DNA from: Thermoplasmatota archaeon
GTDB lineage: Archaea; Thermoplasmatota; JAKEGO01
Length of the DNA stretch: 64,000 bases
Reading direction: 5' to 3'
NCBI GenBank assembly: GCA_028279595.1
Contig: JANQNK010000001.1
Span: forward strand, 189,891-253,890
This document shows positions 41,019-49,947 of this stretch, piece after piece. The notes below the pieces were generated by a model, which ran no database searches, was not told where the DNA came from, and worked only from the letters and a program-made list of their open reading frames with translations. Each line of letters begins with the position of its first letter. The stretch's first letter is position 1. Made by a program: the position numbers and the translations under genes.

Positions 41019-41290
41019 TGTCTATCCCCCGTCAGTCAATGGTGCCTGGATATAAAACGATTTCCGGAAGGAATGGTCCTGTCCCAGTTCTTAGACCTCA
41101 CACGTCGCTCGACCATTCGATCTCCTCCGTGGACGCGCTCGTCCCATCCGTCCTCGGGGAACGACGCGTCTCGCAATTCCTAACATTGGAGCTCCATACT
41201 CTACCGCATCCATGGTCCTGTCTGGCGTCTAAAATTACAAATAGTGAATACCCCTTATGGCAGGTCACTAGGGGGTAGAGGTGAGTAGCA
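41019..41290. promoter_or_regulatory. Divergent promoter region between had and oah/bamA
   Basis: A 272-base gap. The minus-strand TATA box TTTTATAT lies at 41049-41057. The plus-strand side has CTAAAATTAC at about 41229-41238 and an AGAGGTGAG ribosome site at about 41276-41284 before the BamA ATG. Structured element copy 5 lies in between (41135-41174). No open reading frame of credible coding quality is present. The arrangement implies shared control of the two halves of the ring-opening pathway. Confidence 0.55.
41135..41174 (+). repeat. Structured intergenic element, copy 5
   Basis: A 40-base unit beginning GCGCTCG and ending GACGCGTCTCGC. The stem is GTCCC...GGGGAAC with a ten-base loop, and the outer pairing extends to GACGCG/CGCGTC. 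The AA of the other copies is GA here and the 3' tail is TCTCGC, so this is a diverged copy. Unlike copies 1-3 it lies between two divergent genes and not after a stop codon, which argues against a simple terminator role. Confidence 0.6.
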
Positions 41291-42427
41291 ATGTCACTGG
41301 AATGGTTGCCCAGAGAGGATGAGATTCGGAACCACGAACTTTTCAAGGGAGAGGATTACTTCGGGACCGAGCCGCCGTGCACGATGTACGAGAAGAAGCC
41401 CGTCAAGGACCCCGACGGCAACGTCGTCGAGGGCCTGTACTCGGCATGGATCACGCTCAACAATCCGAGGCAGTACAACTCGTACACCACTGAGATGGTA
41501 AAGGGCGTTATAGCCGGATTCCACAACGCCTCCCTCGACAGGAGCGTCGTCGCCGTGGTCTTCACCGCGGCCGGGGACAAGGCCTTCTGCACCGGAGGGA
41601 ACACGAAGGAGTACGCGGAGTACTACTCGAAGAGGCCGAACGAGTACGGCGAGTACATGGAGCTGTTCAACCACATGGTCGATGCAATACTCTTCTGCAA
41701 GAAACCCGTGATCTGCCGGGTGAACGGCATGCGCGTCGCGGGTGGCCAGGAGATCGGCATGGCAGCGGACCTGGCTGTCAGTTCGGACCTTGCGGTATTC
41801 GGCCAGGCGGGGCCGAAGCACGGCTCTGCGCCCGACGGAGGCTCCAGCGATTTCCTCCCGTGGTACCTCGGGATAGAGGATGCGATGTGGAACTGCATCT
41901 CGTGCGAAATGTGGTCGGCGTACAAGATGAAGCGCCTCGGTTTCATCACCACGGCCGTGCCGGTCATCCGGGACGGCGGCAAGTGGATCAGGAACCCGCA
42001 GATAGTCACCGACAAATGGGTCGATGACGGCGAGATAGTCTACGGCGAGTTCAAGACCGGCGACGAGTTCAAGGAGGCCCGGGACTACGTAAGGAACGCC
42101 GAGGTCGATTTCACCCTCCTGGACCAGGCCGTCGATGACATCATCTGGCGGTTCACGAACCTTTTCCCGGGATGCCTGATAAAGACGATCGATTCCATAA
42201 GGGCGAAGAAGAAGTTCTTCTGGGACTACTCGAAGAACTACAACCGCCACTGGCTTGCGACCAACATGGCGGGCGAGGCCTATCTCGGCTTCCACGCGTT
42301 CAACACGAAGAAGATCACTGGGAAGGACACGATCGACTTCATCAAGTACAGGCAGCTCATAGCCGAGGGAGCGTTCCAGGACGAGGAGATGTTCGAGCAG
42401 GTCCTCGGGAAGCCGAAGGAGGAATAG
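41291..42427 (+). CDS. bamA: 6-oxocyclohex-1-ene-1-carbonyl-CoA hydrolase (Oah/BamA)
   Basis: The ring-cleaving enzyme of the benzoyl-CoA pathway, converting the 6-oxo intermediate to 3-hydroxypimeloyl-CoA, 378 residues. Diagnostic pieces are CTGGNTKEYAEYYSKRP near residue 97, GGQEIGMAADLAVSSDLAVF near 150, and GQAGPKHGSAPDGGSSDFLP near 176, all hallmarks of BamA and absent from ordinary crotonases. BamA is the standard marker of anaerobic aromatic degradation. A ribosome site AGAGGTGAG precedes the ATG. It heads a plus-strand operon with SDR, thiolase and DUF35 genes. Confidence 0.92.
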   Translation: MSLEWLPREDEIRNHELFKGEDYFGTEPPCTMYEKKPVKDPDGNVVEGLYSAWITLNNPRQYNSYTTEMVKGVIAGFHNASLDRSVVAVVFTAAGDKAFCTGGNTKEYAEYYSKRPNEYGEYMELFNHMVDAILFCKKPVICRVNGMRVAGGQEIGMAADLAVSSDLAVFGQAGPKHGSAPDGGSSDFLPWYLGIEDAMWNCISCEMWSAYKMKRLGFITTAVPVIRDGGKWIRNPQIVTDKWVDDGEIVYGEFKTGDEFKEARDYVRNAEVDFTLLDQAVDDIIWRFTNLFPGCLIKTIDSIRAKKKFFWDYSKNYNRHWLATNMAGEAYLGFHAFNTKKITGKDTIDFIKYRQLIAEGAFQDEEMFEQVLGKPKEE

Positions 42428-42428
42428 G

Positions 42429-43175
42429 ATGGGGGACCTCGAAGGCCGGAACGCTATCGTGACCGGCGGCAGCCTCGGGATCGGGGCATCGATAGCCATC
42501 AAGCTAGCGGAGGATGGCGCCAACGTAGCCATTAACTACCGTCGCCACGACGCGGAGGCAAAGGAGGTCGCCGCGAAGATCGAATCCTTCGGCCGGAAGG
42601 CCCTGGTCGTCAAGGCCGATGTCTCCAGTTCCGAGGACGCCGACAGGATGTTCAAGGAGGTCATCGACGCCTTCGGGAAGGTCGACATCCTCGTCTGCAA
42701 CGCCGGGATCAACCGGGACCGGGTCATCTGGAAGATGAGCGAGGACGAGTGGGACCAGGTCATCTCCGTCAACCTCAAGGGATACTTCATCTACAACAAG
42801 CGGGCCGCCGCCCACTTCAAGGACAACCTCTACGGCAAGATCGTGAACATCTCGTCGATAAACGGCCTGCGGGGAAAGTTCGCACAGGTGAACTACTCGG
42901 CCTCGAAGGGCGGGGAGATCGCGATGTCCAAGGCCCTCGCGAAGGAGCTCGGCAAGTTCAACGTGAACGTCAACGTCGTCGCTCCGGGGATGGTCATGAC
43001 CGACATGGCGAAGAAGATACCTGCGGAGTTCCTGAACAAGGCGCTGGATGAGACCGTCCTCGGGCGGATCGCGGACCCGGAGGACGTCGCCAACGTCGTG
43101 TCGTTCCTCTGCAGCGACAGGTCGAGGCACATCACCGGCGAGGTCATCAAGGTCGACGGCGGACAGTACATCTAG
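42429..43175 (+). CDS. Short-chain dehydrogenase (FabG-like; candidate 3-hydroxypimeloyl-CoA dehydrogenase)
   Basis: A 248-residue SDR with TGGSLGIGASIAIKLAEDG (cofactor loop, residues 12-30), CNAGINRD near 90, the catalytic Ser in NISSINGLRG near 141 and YSASKGG near 155, with VNVVAPGMVMTDM following. These are the features of 3-oxoacyl-ACP/CoA reductases. It starts one base after the BamA stop, so oxidation of the 3-hydroxypimeloyl-CoA released by BamA is the natural role, working in the oxidative direction. Confidence 0.82.
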   Translation: MGDLEGRNAIVTGGSLGIGASIAIKLAEDGANVAINYRRHDAEAKEVAAKIESFGRKALVVKADVSSSEDADRMFKEVIDAFGKVDILVCNAGINRDRVIWKMSEDEWDQVISVNLKGYFIYNKRAAAHFKDNLYGKIVNISSINGLRGKFAQVNYSASKGGEIAMSKALAKELGKFNVNVNVVAPGMVMTDMAKKIPAEFLNKALDETVLGRIADPEDVANVVSFLCSDRSRHITGEVIKVDGGQYI

Positions 43176-43189
43176 ACAAGGGTGTTTCA

Positions 43190-44344
43190 ATGAAGGTAGG
43201 AATAGCAGGAATCGGACACGGTAAGTTCGGAAGGCGCAGCGACGCCACGGTACAGGAACTGGCCTTCGAGGCGTTCCGTCTGGCCATGGAGGACGTCGGC
43301 GACCTCGACAGAAAGGACATCGATGCTTCCATTATCGGCTCCGTCCCGGAATATCACAAGCAGAGGTCGCTCCCGGGCGTCGTAGTCGAGTACCTCGGAC
43401 TGAACTCTCAGCCCGCGTGGCTCACGGAGGCCGCCTGCGGCTCCAGTTCTGCCTCGATTCGCAGCGCATACATGGCGATCAAGTCCGGTCTCCACGACGT
43501 CGTTGCGGTCCTCGGGGTCCAGAAGATGACCGAACTGGAGACGCCGGAACTGTTGGCGCTCATGGGCCGGGTCGGCGACGTCCAGTGGGAGTCGATCTTC
43601 GGCTCGACCTTCCCCGGTTACTACGCCTTCTATGCGAACAGGCACATGTACGAGTTCGGTACGACCCACGAGCAGATGCTCAAGGTAGCCGTCAAGAACC
43701 ACCACTACGGTTCGATGAATCCGAAGGCCATGTTCCAGAAGGAGATCACCATCGAGCGTGCCATGGCCGCCCCCAAGGTCGCAGATCCTTTCACAGTCTT
43801 CGATTGCTGCGCCAACGCCGACGGCGCTGTCTGCCTGATAATGGGGAACGAGGAGAAGGTAAGGCAGCTGACGGACACGCCTGTCTGGCTCGAGGGCGTC
43901 GGATCCGCCACCGCGGCGATGTCACTTCTCAGGAGGCCGGACCTTGTGAGCATCCCATCCGCGAAGGACGCGGCGGAACAGGCATACAAGCAGGCCAACG
44001 TCACACCTGACGATATACAGGTCGCCGACGTCCACGATTGCTTCACGATCGCTGAGATCCTCGCGTACGAGGACCTCGGTTTCTGCGCAAAGGGCGACGG
44101 GGGCAAGTTCATAGACGAGGAGCAGTCCTACATCGGAGGGAAGAATCCCGTCAACATCGACGGTGGACTCAAGGCCAAGGGGCATCCAGTTGGTGCGACC
44201 GGAGCCTCGCAGACCTACGAGATCGTCTCCCAGTTGAGGGGCGACGCCGGAGAGAGACAGGTCGATGGAGCCGAGATCGGACTGACCCACAACGTCGGGG
44301 GCATAGGACAGTATACCTTCGTCCACATCTACAGGAGGGACTGA
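43190..44344 (+). CDS. Thiolase family protein, archaeal SCP2-type
   Basis: A 384-residue archaeal thiolase. The nucleophile Cys is in LTEAACGSSSASIRSAYMA near residue 83, with a catalytic His in DVHDCFTIAEILAYEDLG near 282 and GLKAKGHPVGATGASQTYE near 323. The final loop reads THNVGGIGQY, replacing the second catalytic Cys by His/Asn as is usual for archaeal thiolases that work with a DUF35 protein. The next gene, one base away, is such a DUF35 protein. The substrate is probably 3-oxopimeloyl-CoA given the operon, though acetoacetyl-CoA formation for mevalonate is possible. Confidence 0.82.
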   Translation: MKVGIAGIGHGKFGRRSDATVQELAFEAFRLAMEDVGDLDRKDIDASIIGSVPEYHKQRSLPGVVVEYLGLNSQPAWLTEAACGSSSASIRSAYMAIKSGLHDVVAVLGVQKMTELETPELLALMGRVGDVQWESIFGSTFPGYYAFYANRHMYEFGTTHEQMLKVAVKNHHYGSMNPKAMFQKEITIERAMAAPKVADPFTVFDCCANADGAVCLIMGNEEKVRQLTDTPVWLEGVGSATAAMSLLRRPDLVSIPSAKDAAEQAYKQANVTPDDIQVADVHDCFTIAEILAYEDLGFCAKGDGGKFIDEEQSYIGGKNPVNIDGGLKAKGHPVGATGASQTYEIVSQLRGDAGERQVDGAEIGLTHNVGGIGQYTFVHIYRRD

Positions 44345-44345
44345 G

Positions 44346-44765
44346 ATGCCATTCAAGTGGTTTGGAAAGATCAGCTTCGTCCCTTACACCCGCGTTACCG
44401 ACTTCGCCGACCATCTGAAGGACGGGAAGCTGATGGGATCGAAGTGCTGCGACTGCGGCCAGGTCACGTTCCCGCCCAGGGCCGACTGCCTGGGATGCAT
44501 GAGCTCCGAGTTCGATTGGATCGAGTACTCCGGAGAGGCCGTCCTCAACACGTACACGATCATCCATGCCGCCCCGACTGGCTTCGACGACATCGTACCA
44601 TACATGCTCGGTATCGTCGACCTGCCGGAAGGCGGACGCCTCATGGGATGGATGGGCGATGTCGCTCCGGAGGAGATCGAGATCGGTATGAAGTTGAAGG
44701 TCGTACCGAGGATATTCGACGAGATCCCCGAGATCAAAGTGCATTACACCCTGGAAAAAGCTTGA
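44346..44765 (+). CDS. DUF35 OB-fold / rubredoxin-like zinc ribbon protein, thiolase partner
   Basis: A 139-residue acyl-CoA-associated OB-fold protein. A zinc ribbon with Cys pairs CCDC and CLGC near residues 34-54 is followed by an OB-fold domain (residues 60-139). It starts one base after the thiolase. Such proteins form heteromeric complexes with archaeal thiolases (and HMG-CoA synthase) and channel CoA substrates, so it is probably a subunit of the preceding thiolase. Confidence 0.85.
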   Translation: MPFKWFGKISFVPYTRVTDFADHLKDGKLMGSKCCDCGQVTFPPRADCLGCMSSEFDWIEYSGEAVLNTYTIIHAAPTGFDDIVPYMLGIVDLPEGGRLMGWMGDVAPEEIEIGMKLKVVPRIFDEIPEIKVHYTLEKA

Positions 44766-44960
44766 TCCCCTGGGAAACATGGACTAGGCGTATTCACCCA
44801 ATTCGGGCGACGCGCTCGCTGACCTGATCACTTGTCAGCATCCTCGGGAAACCGCTCAACCAGAATCATTGTTTTCCGAGGATAAGGTGGCCCAAAGGGT
44901 CACCGGCAATGCGGCTCACCAATCCTGTCCGATGTGACGATCGACCGATCGAAGTAGTGC
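44766..44960. other. Convergent intergenic gap with degenerate structured element
   Basis: No gene seen. At 44812 a GCGCTCG begins a hairpin GCTGAC-CTGATCACTT-GTCAGC. It looks like the structured element family but lacks the AACGCG 3' frame, so I treat it as a possible decayed copy. A smaller GGTGGCCC/GGGTCACC hairpin lies at about 44886-44904. The gap separates the ends of two convergent operons. Confidence 0.4.
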
Positions 44961-45563
44961 TCAATCCTGTGTGAAGACCTCGGCGGCCTTACCGACGCCA
45001 GCGTCGAAGGCCTTGAGGCTCGCCTCGAGGAACTGCTCCTTTATCCTCTCCGGGAGGACATCCCTGACGGTCTCTGGAGGGAATGGAAGTGCTCCCGTCC
45101 CGACGAGGGCTCCGAGCATGACCATGTTGACGCCGCGGGGATTGCCTGTCTCCCTGGCGATCTCGAGGGCGTCGAACGCCACGACGTTCCCGCAGATCCC
45201 CTTGAGCTCCTCGGCTATTCTCTCGATGTTCGGGTACTCCTCCTGGCCGAGGGAAACGGTGAACGGGTAGATCGGGTTGGTATTGACGAGTATCACGCCG
45301 TCTGGAGAGATCTTACCTATCCCGCGCAGCGCCTCCGAGGGCTCGAAGGCGACCATGGCCTCTGCGCTCCTGTCGGGGATGAGCGGTCCGTGGACGTCGC
45401 CTATCCGGACATGGGCCTCGACCGTTCCGCCCCGCTGAGCCATTCCGTGGACCTCGCTCATGATCAGGTTCATCCCCGCCTTGTTGGCGGATGTCCCGAG
45501 GGCGGATATGGCGGTCAGGATGCCCTGTCCGCCTACTCCGATGAATATGATGTCGCTCTTCAC
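44961..45563 (-). CDS. iorB: Indolepyruvate ferredoxin oxidoreductase beta subunit
   Basis: A 200-residue gamma-domain-type subunit with GVGGQGILTAISALGTSANKA (residues 9-29, shown in part by convention), SEVHGMAQRGGTVEAHVRIG near 36 and GALVGTGALPFPPE near 160. It partners IorA in the oxidative decarboxylation of aryl-pyruvates to aryl-acetyl-CoA with ferredoxin reduction. It starts with GTG at 45563, overlapping the IorA stop as GTGA, with GGAGGTGG as ribosome site. Confidence 0.85.
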   Translation of the reverse strand: MKSDIIFIGVGGQGILTAISALGTSANKAGMNLIMSEVHGMAQRGGTVEAHVRIGDVHGPLIPDRSAEAMVAFEPSEALRGIGKISPDGVILVNTNPIYPFTVSLGQEEYPNIERIAEELKGICGNVVAFDALEIARETGNPRGVNMVMLGALVGTGALPFPPETVRDVLPERIKEQFLEASLKAFDAGVGKAAEVFTQD

Positions 45564-47398
45564 CGTTCCACCTCCTGTATGGCGTCGAACGCGCAGACCT
45601 GGGCGCACACCCCGCATCCGTCGCAGAGGGTCTCGTCGATGGTGACGACACCGTCCACAAGGGTCAGGGCGACACACCCGAACCTCTCGACGCAGACGTG
45701 GCACTTCGTGCACTTCTCCTGGTCGACCTGGTACGGGATTATCTCCTTACCGATCTTGCGCTTGTAGATGTCCGTGAGGAGAGCGCACGCCATCCTCGGG
45801 ATGACCACGGCGATGCCGTCGTGCTGCAGTGCGCGTCTGTAGACGTCTATCGTCTCCTTGAGATGATACGGGTTGACGACCTCGACGAAGTCGATGCCGA
45901 AACCCCGGACGAGGGTCGGTATGTCCATCATCGGGGCTTTCTCGCCCATGCCGTCCATCGGGGTTCCCGGATGCGGCTGATGTCCGGTCATCGCAGTTGT
46001 CCTGTTGTCAAGGATCGACAGCACGAAGTTGTGCTTGTTGTGAATGGCATTGATCAATGGAGGAATGCCCGAGTGGAAGAACGTCGAGTCGCCGATGAAC
46101 GCCATCACCGGCTCGTCCAGCATCCTGGACATCCCACACGCAGTGCCTATGGACGACCCCATCGATATCTCGATGTCTGCCGCCTCCAGCGGTGGGAGCA
46201 TCCCGAGCGTGTAGCAGCCGATGTCCATGGGATAGACCGCCTTTCCCTTCGATGCCACCTTTGCCGCGTAGTAGGAGGCCCTGTGGGGGCATCCGGGACA
46301 GAGGTTCGGCGGCCTCGAGGGCGCCTTGACATCGAGTGCCGGTATCTCTGCCGGACTATATTCGAGACCAAGCGCCGAGGCCAGTCCTGCCTCCACGATG
46401 TCGACATTGTACTCGAACAACCTCGAGAAATGGCCATCGTCCTTGCCGAAGATCTGGACGGAGAGCCCAGCATCGTGGGCGAACGCCTTGACCTGTGTCT
46501 CGAGGAACGGTTCGCCCTCCTCGACGGTGACGACCTTGTCGACGGAACCCATGAACTCGGTGATCATCCCCTTTGGCAGGGGATTGGTCATGCCGAGTTT
46601 CAGGACCTTGCACTGCAGACCCATGCGGTCGATGGCGTCGAGAACGTACTTGTACGCGACACCGGATGTGATGATCCCGATGTCGCCTTCACCCTCGATG
46701 AAGTTGAATTCGGCGGTCTCCGCGACCTGAAGGGCCTTCTCCATCTGCTGGAGCACCCAGGGGTGCCTCCTCCGGGCCACTGACGGAACGGTGACGAACC
46801 GGCCAGGGTCCCTCTGGAAGTCCGCTGTGTGATGGTCCTCGACCGGACCGAGGAGGACAGGCTCGCGTGCGTGGTTGATCCTCGTAGTGGTCCTGAAGAA
46901 TATTGGGACCTCGAGGTCCTCGGAGACCTTGAACGCCCGGACCATCATGTCCTTTGCCTCCGCGGGGGATGACGGTTCCATCATGGGCATGTTGCCCAGT
47001 AGCGCGTAGTAACGGTTGTCCTGCTCGTTCTGGCTTGAATGCATCCCCGGGTCGTCGGCCGTGAGGACGACCATGCCGCCCACGATCCCGACCGTCGCTA
47101 GGGTCATCAGACTGTCGGACGCCACATTGACACCGACGTGCTTCATGAACGCGAACGACCGGAGACCGGCCACCGCCGCACCGGCCGACCCCTCGAGGGC
47201 CACCTTCTCGTTGGTGGAGTACTCGAAGTACATCCCGGCGTCGGCAGCGATCCTGGAGAACGTGGTCCCTATCTCAGACGAGGGAGTGCCTGGATACGTC
47301 GATGCGTAGTCCACGCCCGCCTCCACGGCACCCCTGGCTATGGCCTCGTTGCCGAGCAACAGCAAGGTGGTGCCCTCTGGGGATAGTACCTTTTCCAA
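45560..47398 (-). CDS. iorA: Indolepyruvate ferredoxin oxidoreductase alpha subunit
   Basis: A 612-residue thiamine-diphosphate enzyme. An N-terminal pyrimidine-binding domain (GVDYASTYPGTPSSEI near residue 30) is followed by a TPP-binding domain (DIGCYTLGMLPP and GDSTFFHSGIPPL near 395-440). Two C-terminal [4Fe-4S] motifs (CTKCHVCVERFGC, CDGCGVCAQVCAFD) complete it; the first has an unusual Phe-Gly insert before its last Cys. The start is TTG with GGTGAT upstream. It decarboxylates indolepyruvate, phenylpyruvate or hydroxyphenylpyruvate, linking aromatic amino acids to CoA thioesters and giving ferredoxin usable by the benzoyl-CoA reductase. Confidence 0.88.
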   Translation of the reverse strand: MEKVLSPEGTTLLLLGNEAIARGAVEAGVDYASTYPGTPSSEIGTTFSRIAADAGMYFEYSTNEKVALEGSAGAAVAGLRSFAFMKHVGVNVASDSLMTLATVGIVGGMVVLTADDPGMHSSQNEQDNRYYALLGNMPMMEPSSPAEAKDMMVRAFKVSEDLEVPIFFRTTTRINHAREPVLLGPVEDHHTADFQRDPGRFVTVPSVARRRHPWVLQQMEKALQVAETAEFNFIEGEGDIGIITSGVAYKYVLDAIDRMGLQCKVLKLGMTNPLPKGMITEFMGSVDKVVTVEEGEPFLETQVKAFAHDAGLSVQIFGKDDGHFSRLFEYNVDIVEAGLASALGLEYSPAEIPALDVKAPSRPPNLCPGCPHRASYYAAKVASKGKAVYPMDIGCYTLGMLPPLEAADIEISMGSSIGTACGMSRMLDEPVMAFIGDSTFFHSGIPPLINAIHNKHNFVLSILDNRTTAMTGHQPHPGTPMDGMGEKAPMMDIPTLVRGFGIDFVEVVNPYHLKETIDVYRRALQHDGIAVVIPRMACALLTDIYKRKIGKEIIPYQVDQEKCTKCHVCVERFGCVALTLVDGVVTIDETLCDGCGVCAQVCAFDAIQEVER

Positions 47399-47568
47399 CT
47401 CATCACCGCGCCGTCCTATACGGCCATTCGATTTAAGGGTTTCCTCGATACCTGGACATCATCTGCCATTGCCGTAATGTGCCAATTTTTTATACCATTG
47501 TGCCAATGTCCTGGTGCGGGGACCTGGGCAATGTGGTCAGGTCTCCATGCCAGAACAGGGTGGGAACC

Positions 47569-48261
47569 ATGACGTACGGGATCAACCTCCGTGCCATCGA
47601 TGAATTGACGGATATCGTACCCGGGACCAACGTTATGATCGACGGTCCCGCGATGATCGGGAAGGGCGTCTTCGCCCGCAACATCGTCTACAAGGGTCTT
47701 CGCGAGAACCAGGGGATAGTCATTATCAGCGCCAAGGAGACGAGCAAGGACATCCACAAGTGGTTCGACGGCCACAACGTCGATCTCCAGGCCTACAGGA
47801 AGCAATGGGGGATCATCGACCTTCTGACCTATTCGCTCTATCCCCCGGACGAGAGGGAGAACGACACTGACAACGTGAAGTACATCGACGGCGCCATGAA
47901 CCTGACCAAGATCATGTACACCATGGAGAACATAGTGGACAGGTTCAGGAAGGACGGTATCACCGAGATCGTGATAGTCATCGATTCACTGTCCGTCTTC
48001 CTCATGTACATACCCCTGCAGCCGCTATTCTCGTTCCTACACGTCCTCACGGGGAAGGTCAAGGAGTGGGACGGTTTCTGCGTGGCGATCATCGACAGCG
48101 ACATGCACGACAACAGGACCCTCTCGACCCTCAAGCAGGTCTTCCAGGGCACGGTTGAGATGCGCTACCAGGGCGACGACACCGCCATCAGGGCTGTCGG
48201 TCTATCGCACCAGCCGAGCCCGTGGTTCAGGTTCAAACAGGGATCGCCCCAGGGGGGATGA
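47569..48261 (+). CDS. KaiC/RadA-superfamily ATPase-like protein with degenerate Walker A
   Basis: A 230-residue RecA/KaiC-fold protein. In IDGPAMIGKGVF (near residues 20-31) the Walker A Thr/Ser after the Lys is replaced by Gly. A Walker-B-like hydrophobic strand follows, ending in IVIVIDSLSVF near 135-145. Loss of the metal-coordinating hydroxyl suggests weak or absent hydrolysis, so it may act as a nucleotide sensor. I start at ATG 47569 (GTG 47560 and 47533 are in frame). A TTTTTTATACC box lies at 47485-47495. The CBS-domain gene follows after four bases, then an antiporter. Confidence 0.65.
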   Translation: MTYGINLRAIDELTDIVPGTNVMIDGPAMIGKGVFARNIVYKGLRENQGIVIISAKETSKDIHKWFDGHNVDLQAYRKQWGIIDLLTYSLYPPDERENDTDNVKYIDGAMNLTKIMYTMENIVDRFRKDGITEIVIVIDSLSVFLMYIPLQPLFSFLHVLTGKVKEWDGFCVAIIDSDMHDNRTLSTLKQVFQGTVEMRYQGDDTAIRAVGLSHQPSPWFRFKQGSPQGG

Positions 48262-48265
48262 CCCC

Positions 48266-48766
48266 GTGAACAGGGACAGGGTCGACCGGGCCGATGATCC
48301 GATATGGAGATTTCTCGAACTACCGTCCGACGAGGTTATGCACCACCACCTCTCGGAGTTCCCCGTCGTCACAGTGGACAGCTCGCTTGACGACATTCTA
48401 TCGATCATGAGGTCCCAGAGCTACGTCTGGGTGGTCAAGGACAGGAGGTCGATGGAACTGGTCGGGATCATCGAGCTCATCGAACTCCTCAGGTACTTCA
48501 TACCGCCCGAGGACACCAGTTACAGGTTCGGGTCCGTGAAGCGGGCGATGCGGAGCTTCCACAAGGGAGGCACGCCGACCGCCGGGGACATCGTCGATGA
48601 CGCGGTGGTCTGCAACCGGAACACCCCGGTGAGGAAGGTCCTGATGAGGATGGTCCGCCAGCAGGTCTGGAGGATCGCCGTCACGGACAAGAAGGGACGG
48701 CTGATCGGCGAGATCACGCAGAAGGGCCTTATCCGGCAGTTCTATCACTACTACAGGTACGGGTGA
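48266..48766 (+). CDS. CBS-domain protein
   Basis: A 166-residue protein with two CBS motifs (about residues 20-75 and 105-160: FPVVTVDSSLDDILSIM, and AVVCNRNTPVRKVLMRMV). CBS pairs bind adenosine nucleotides or SAM and gate enzymes and transporters. Starts with GTG at 48266 after an AGGGGGG ribosome site that overlaps the previous gene's end. The following gene is a cation/proton antiporter, so it is likely a cytoplasmic regulator of that transporter. Confidence 0.75.
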   Translation: MNRDRVDRADDPIWRFLELPSDEVMHHHLSEFPVVTVDSSLDDILSIMRSQSYVWVVKDRRSMELVGIIELIELLRYFIPPEDTSYRFGSVKRAMRSFHKGGTPTAGDIVDDAVVCNRNTPVRKVLMRMVRQQVWRIAVTDKKGRLIGEITQKGLIRQFYHYYRYG

Positions 48767-48770
48767 TCCC

Positions 48771-49946
48771 TTGGAGGAGGTCTTTGCCTTCTTCCTGCTC
48801 TATCTTGGCGTCGCCCTCATACTATCGAAGCTGCTGTACTACCTGTTCGAGCGGGTCGGTATCCCTGGTGTGCTCGGCGAGGTCGCCACCGGGGTGCTTC
48901 TCGGCGCCTACGTCATCGGGAGGATCGGTGTTGTCGGGGACCTGATGCACGAACCCGGGTTCGCGATACCGTTCGACTCGGTCGCCCATGTCGGGATACT
49001 CTTCCTCCTTCTGATCGCCGGTCTCGAGCTCGATCCCGCCTCCCTCCGTAAGGCTGGAAGGATGTCCGCGATGACGGCCGCAGGGGGCATCGTCGTCCCA
49101 TTCGCCTTTGGGATGGCCATCGGCATCGGGTTCGGATTCTCCTATCCAGAGAGTCTGGTCATTGGTGTCATCCTAACCGCCACCAGCATCGGGATAACCG
49201 TCCGGACCTTCCTGAGGATGGGGGTACTGAACACCGATGTCGGTGTCGTTACGGTCAGCGCCTCAGTGATCGACGACCTGATCGGCGTGTTCCTGATAAT
49301 CATCATCGTAGGCTCGGGGGACCCATTGACGATGGTCGCATTGTTCGCCCTCTTCGCTGTCGTCGTGGCCGCGATGCGCTACGGGATACGACCCTTCATC
49401 CGGCTGGCCGAGGTCGCAAGCCAGGAGAAGGGCACCCTCGCGATCGTGATCGGTTTCGTCCTGATAATGTCCGCCCTGGCGGAATACACGCTCTCCGCCG
49501 CGATCGAGGGCGCCTTCGTCGCCGGCCTTCTCATCAGGATGGTCCCAGGAACGAGGTCGATGCGAAGGGAGATACGGATCATCGGCTACGCATTCTTCAT
49601 CCCGCTCTTCTTCGTCTATGTGGGCACTCTCATCGATCCGAAGGAGTTCAAGGACCCCGAGGTACTCATCGTCGCCTTCGTCATCCTCGCCGGCGCCATC
49701 GCGGGAAAGATCATCGGCGCAGGCGCAGGCGCCCGATTGGCAGGGCTCGATGGAAGGAGGTCGTTGATGGTCGGCATCTCGTCGATCCCGAGGGTCGAGA
49801 TCGCCCTCGTATCGCTTCTCATCGCGATAAGGGCGGACGTCATCAGCGAGGGGAACATTCCCACGTTTGTAGCATCCACGATGCTCCTCGTCACTGTCAC
49901 GACGTTGATAACTCCGATCCTTGTCAGGAAACTGTGGCGCGACTGA
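48771..49946 (+). CDS. Cation:proton antiporter (CPA2/Kef-like membrane domain)
   Basis: A 391-residue transporter with about twelve hydrophobic helices. Characteristic pieces are GIPGVLGEVATGVLLGAYVIG near residue 30 (first half only quoted in family descriptions), HVGILFLLLIAGLELDP near 72 and ASVIDDLIGVFLIIII near 164, with the ion-binding Asp-Asp pair. The C-terminal TrkA domain of Kef proteins is missing; the separate CBS protein may replace it. It starts with TTG four bases after the CBS gene stop. It probably exchanges Na+ or K+ for protons. Confidence 0.85.
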   Translation: MEEVFAFFLLYLGVALILSKLLYYLFERVGIPGVLGEVATGVLLGAYVIGRIGVVGDLMHEPGFAIPFDSVAHVGILFLLLIAGLELDPASLRKAGRMSAMTAAGGIVVPFAFGMAIGIGFGFSYPESLVIGVILTATSIGITVRTFLRMGVLNTDVGVVTVSASVIDDLIGVFLIIIIVGSGDPLTMVALFALFAVVVAAMRYGIRPFIRLAEVASQEKGTLAIVIGFVLIMSALAEYTLSAAIEGAFVAGLLIRMVPGTRSMRREIRIIGYAFFIPLFFVYVGTLIDPKEFKDPEVLIVAFVILAGAIAGKIIGAGAGARLAGLDGRRSLMVGISSIPRVEIALVSLLIAIRADVISEGNIPTFVASTMLLVTVTTLITPILVRKLWRD

Positions 49947-49947
49947 A

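Noticed and set aside
44812..44860. Sixth copy of the structured element
   Set aside because: The 5' GCGCTCG and a stem are present but the 3' AACGCG-YGTCAC frame is missing, so it is not counted as a full copy.
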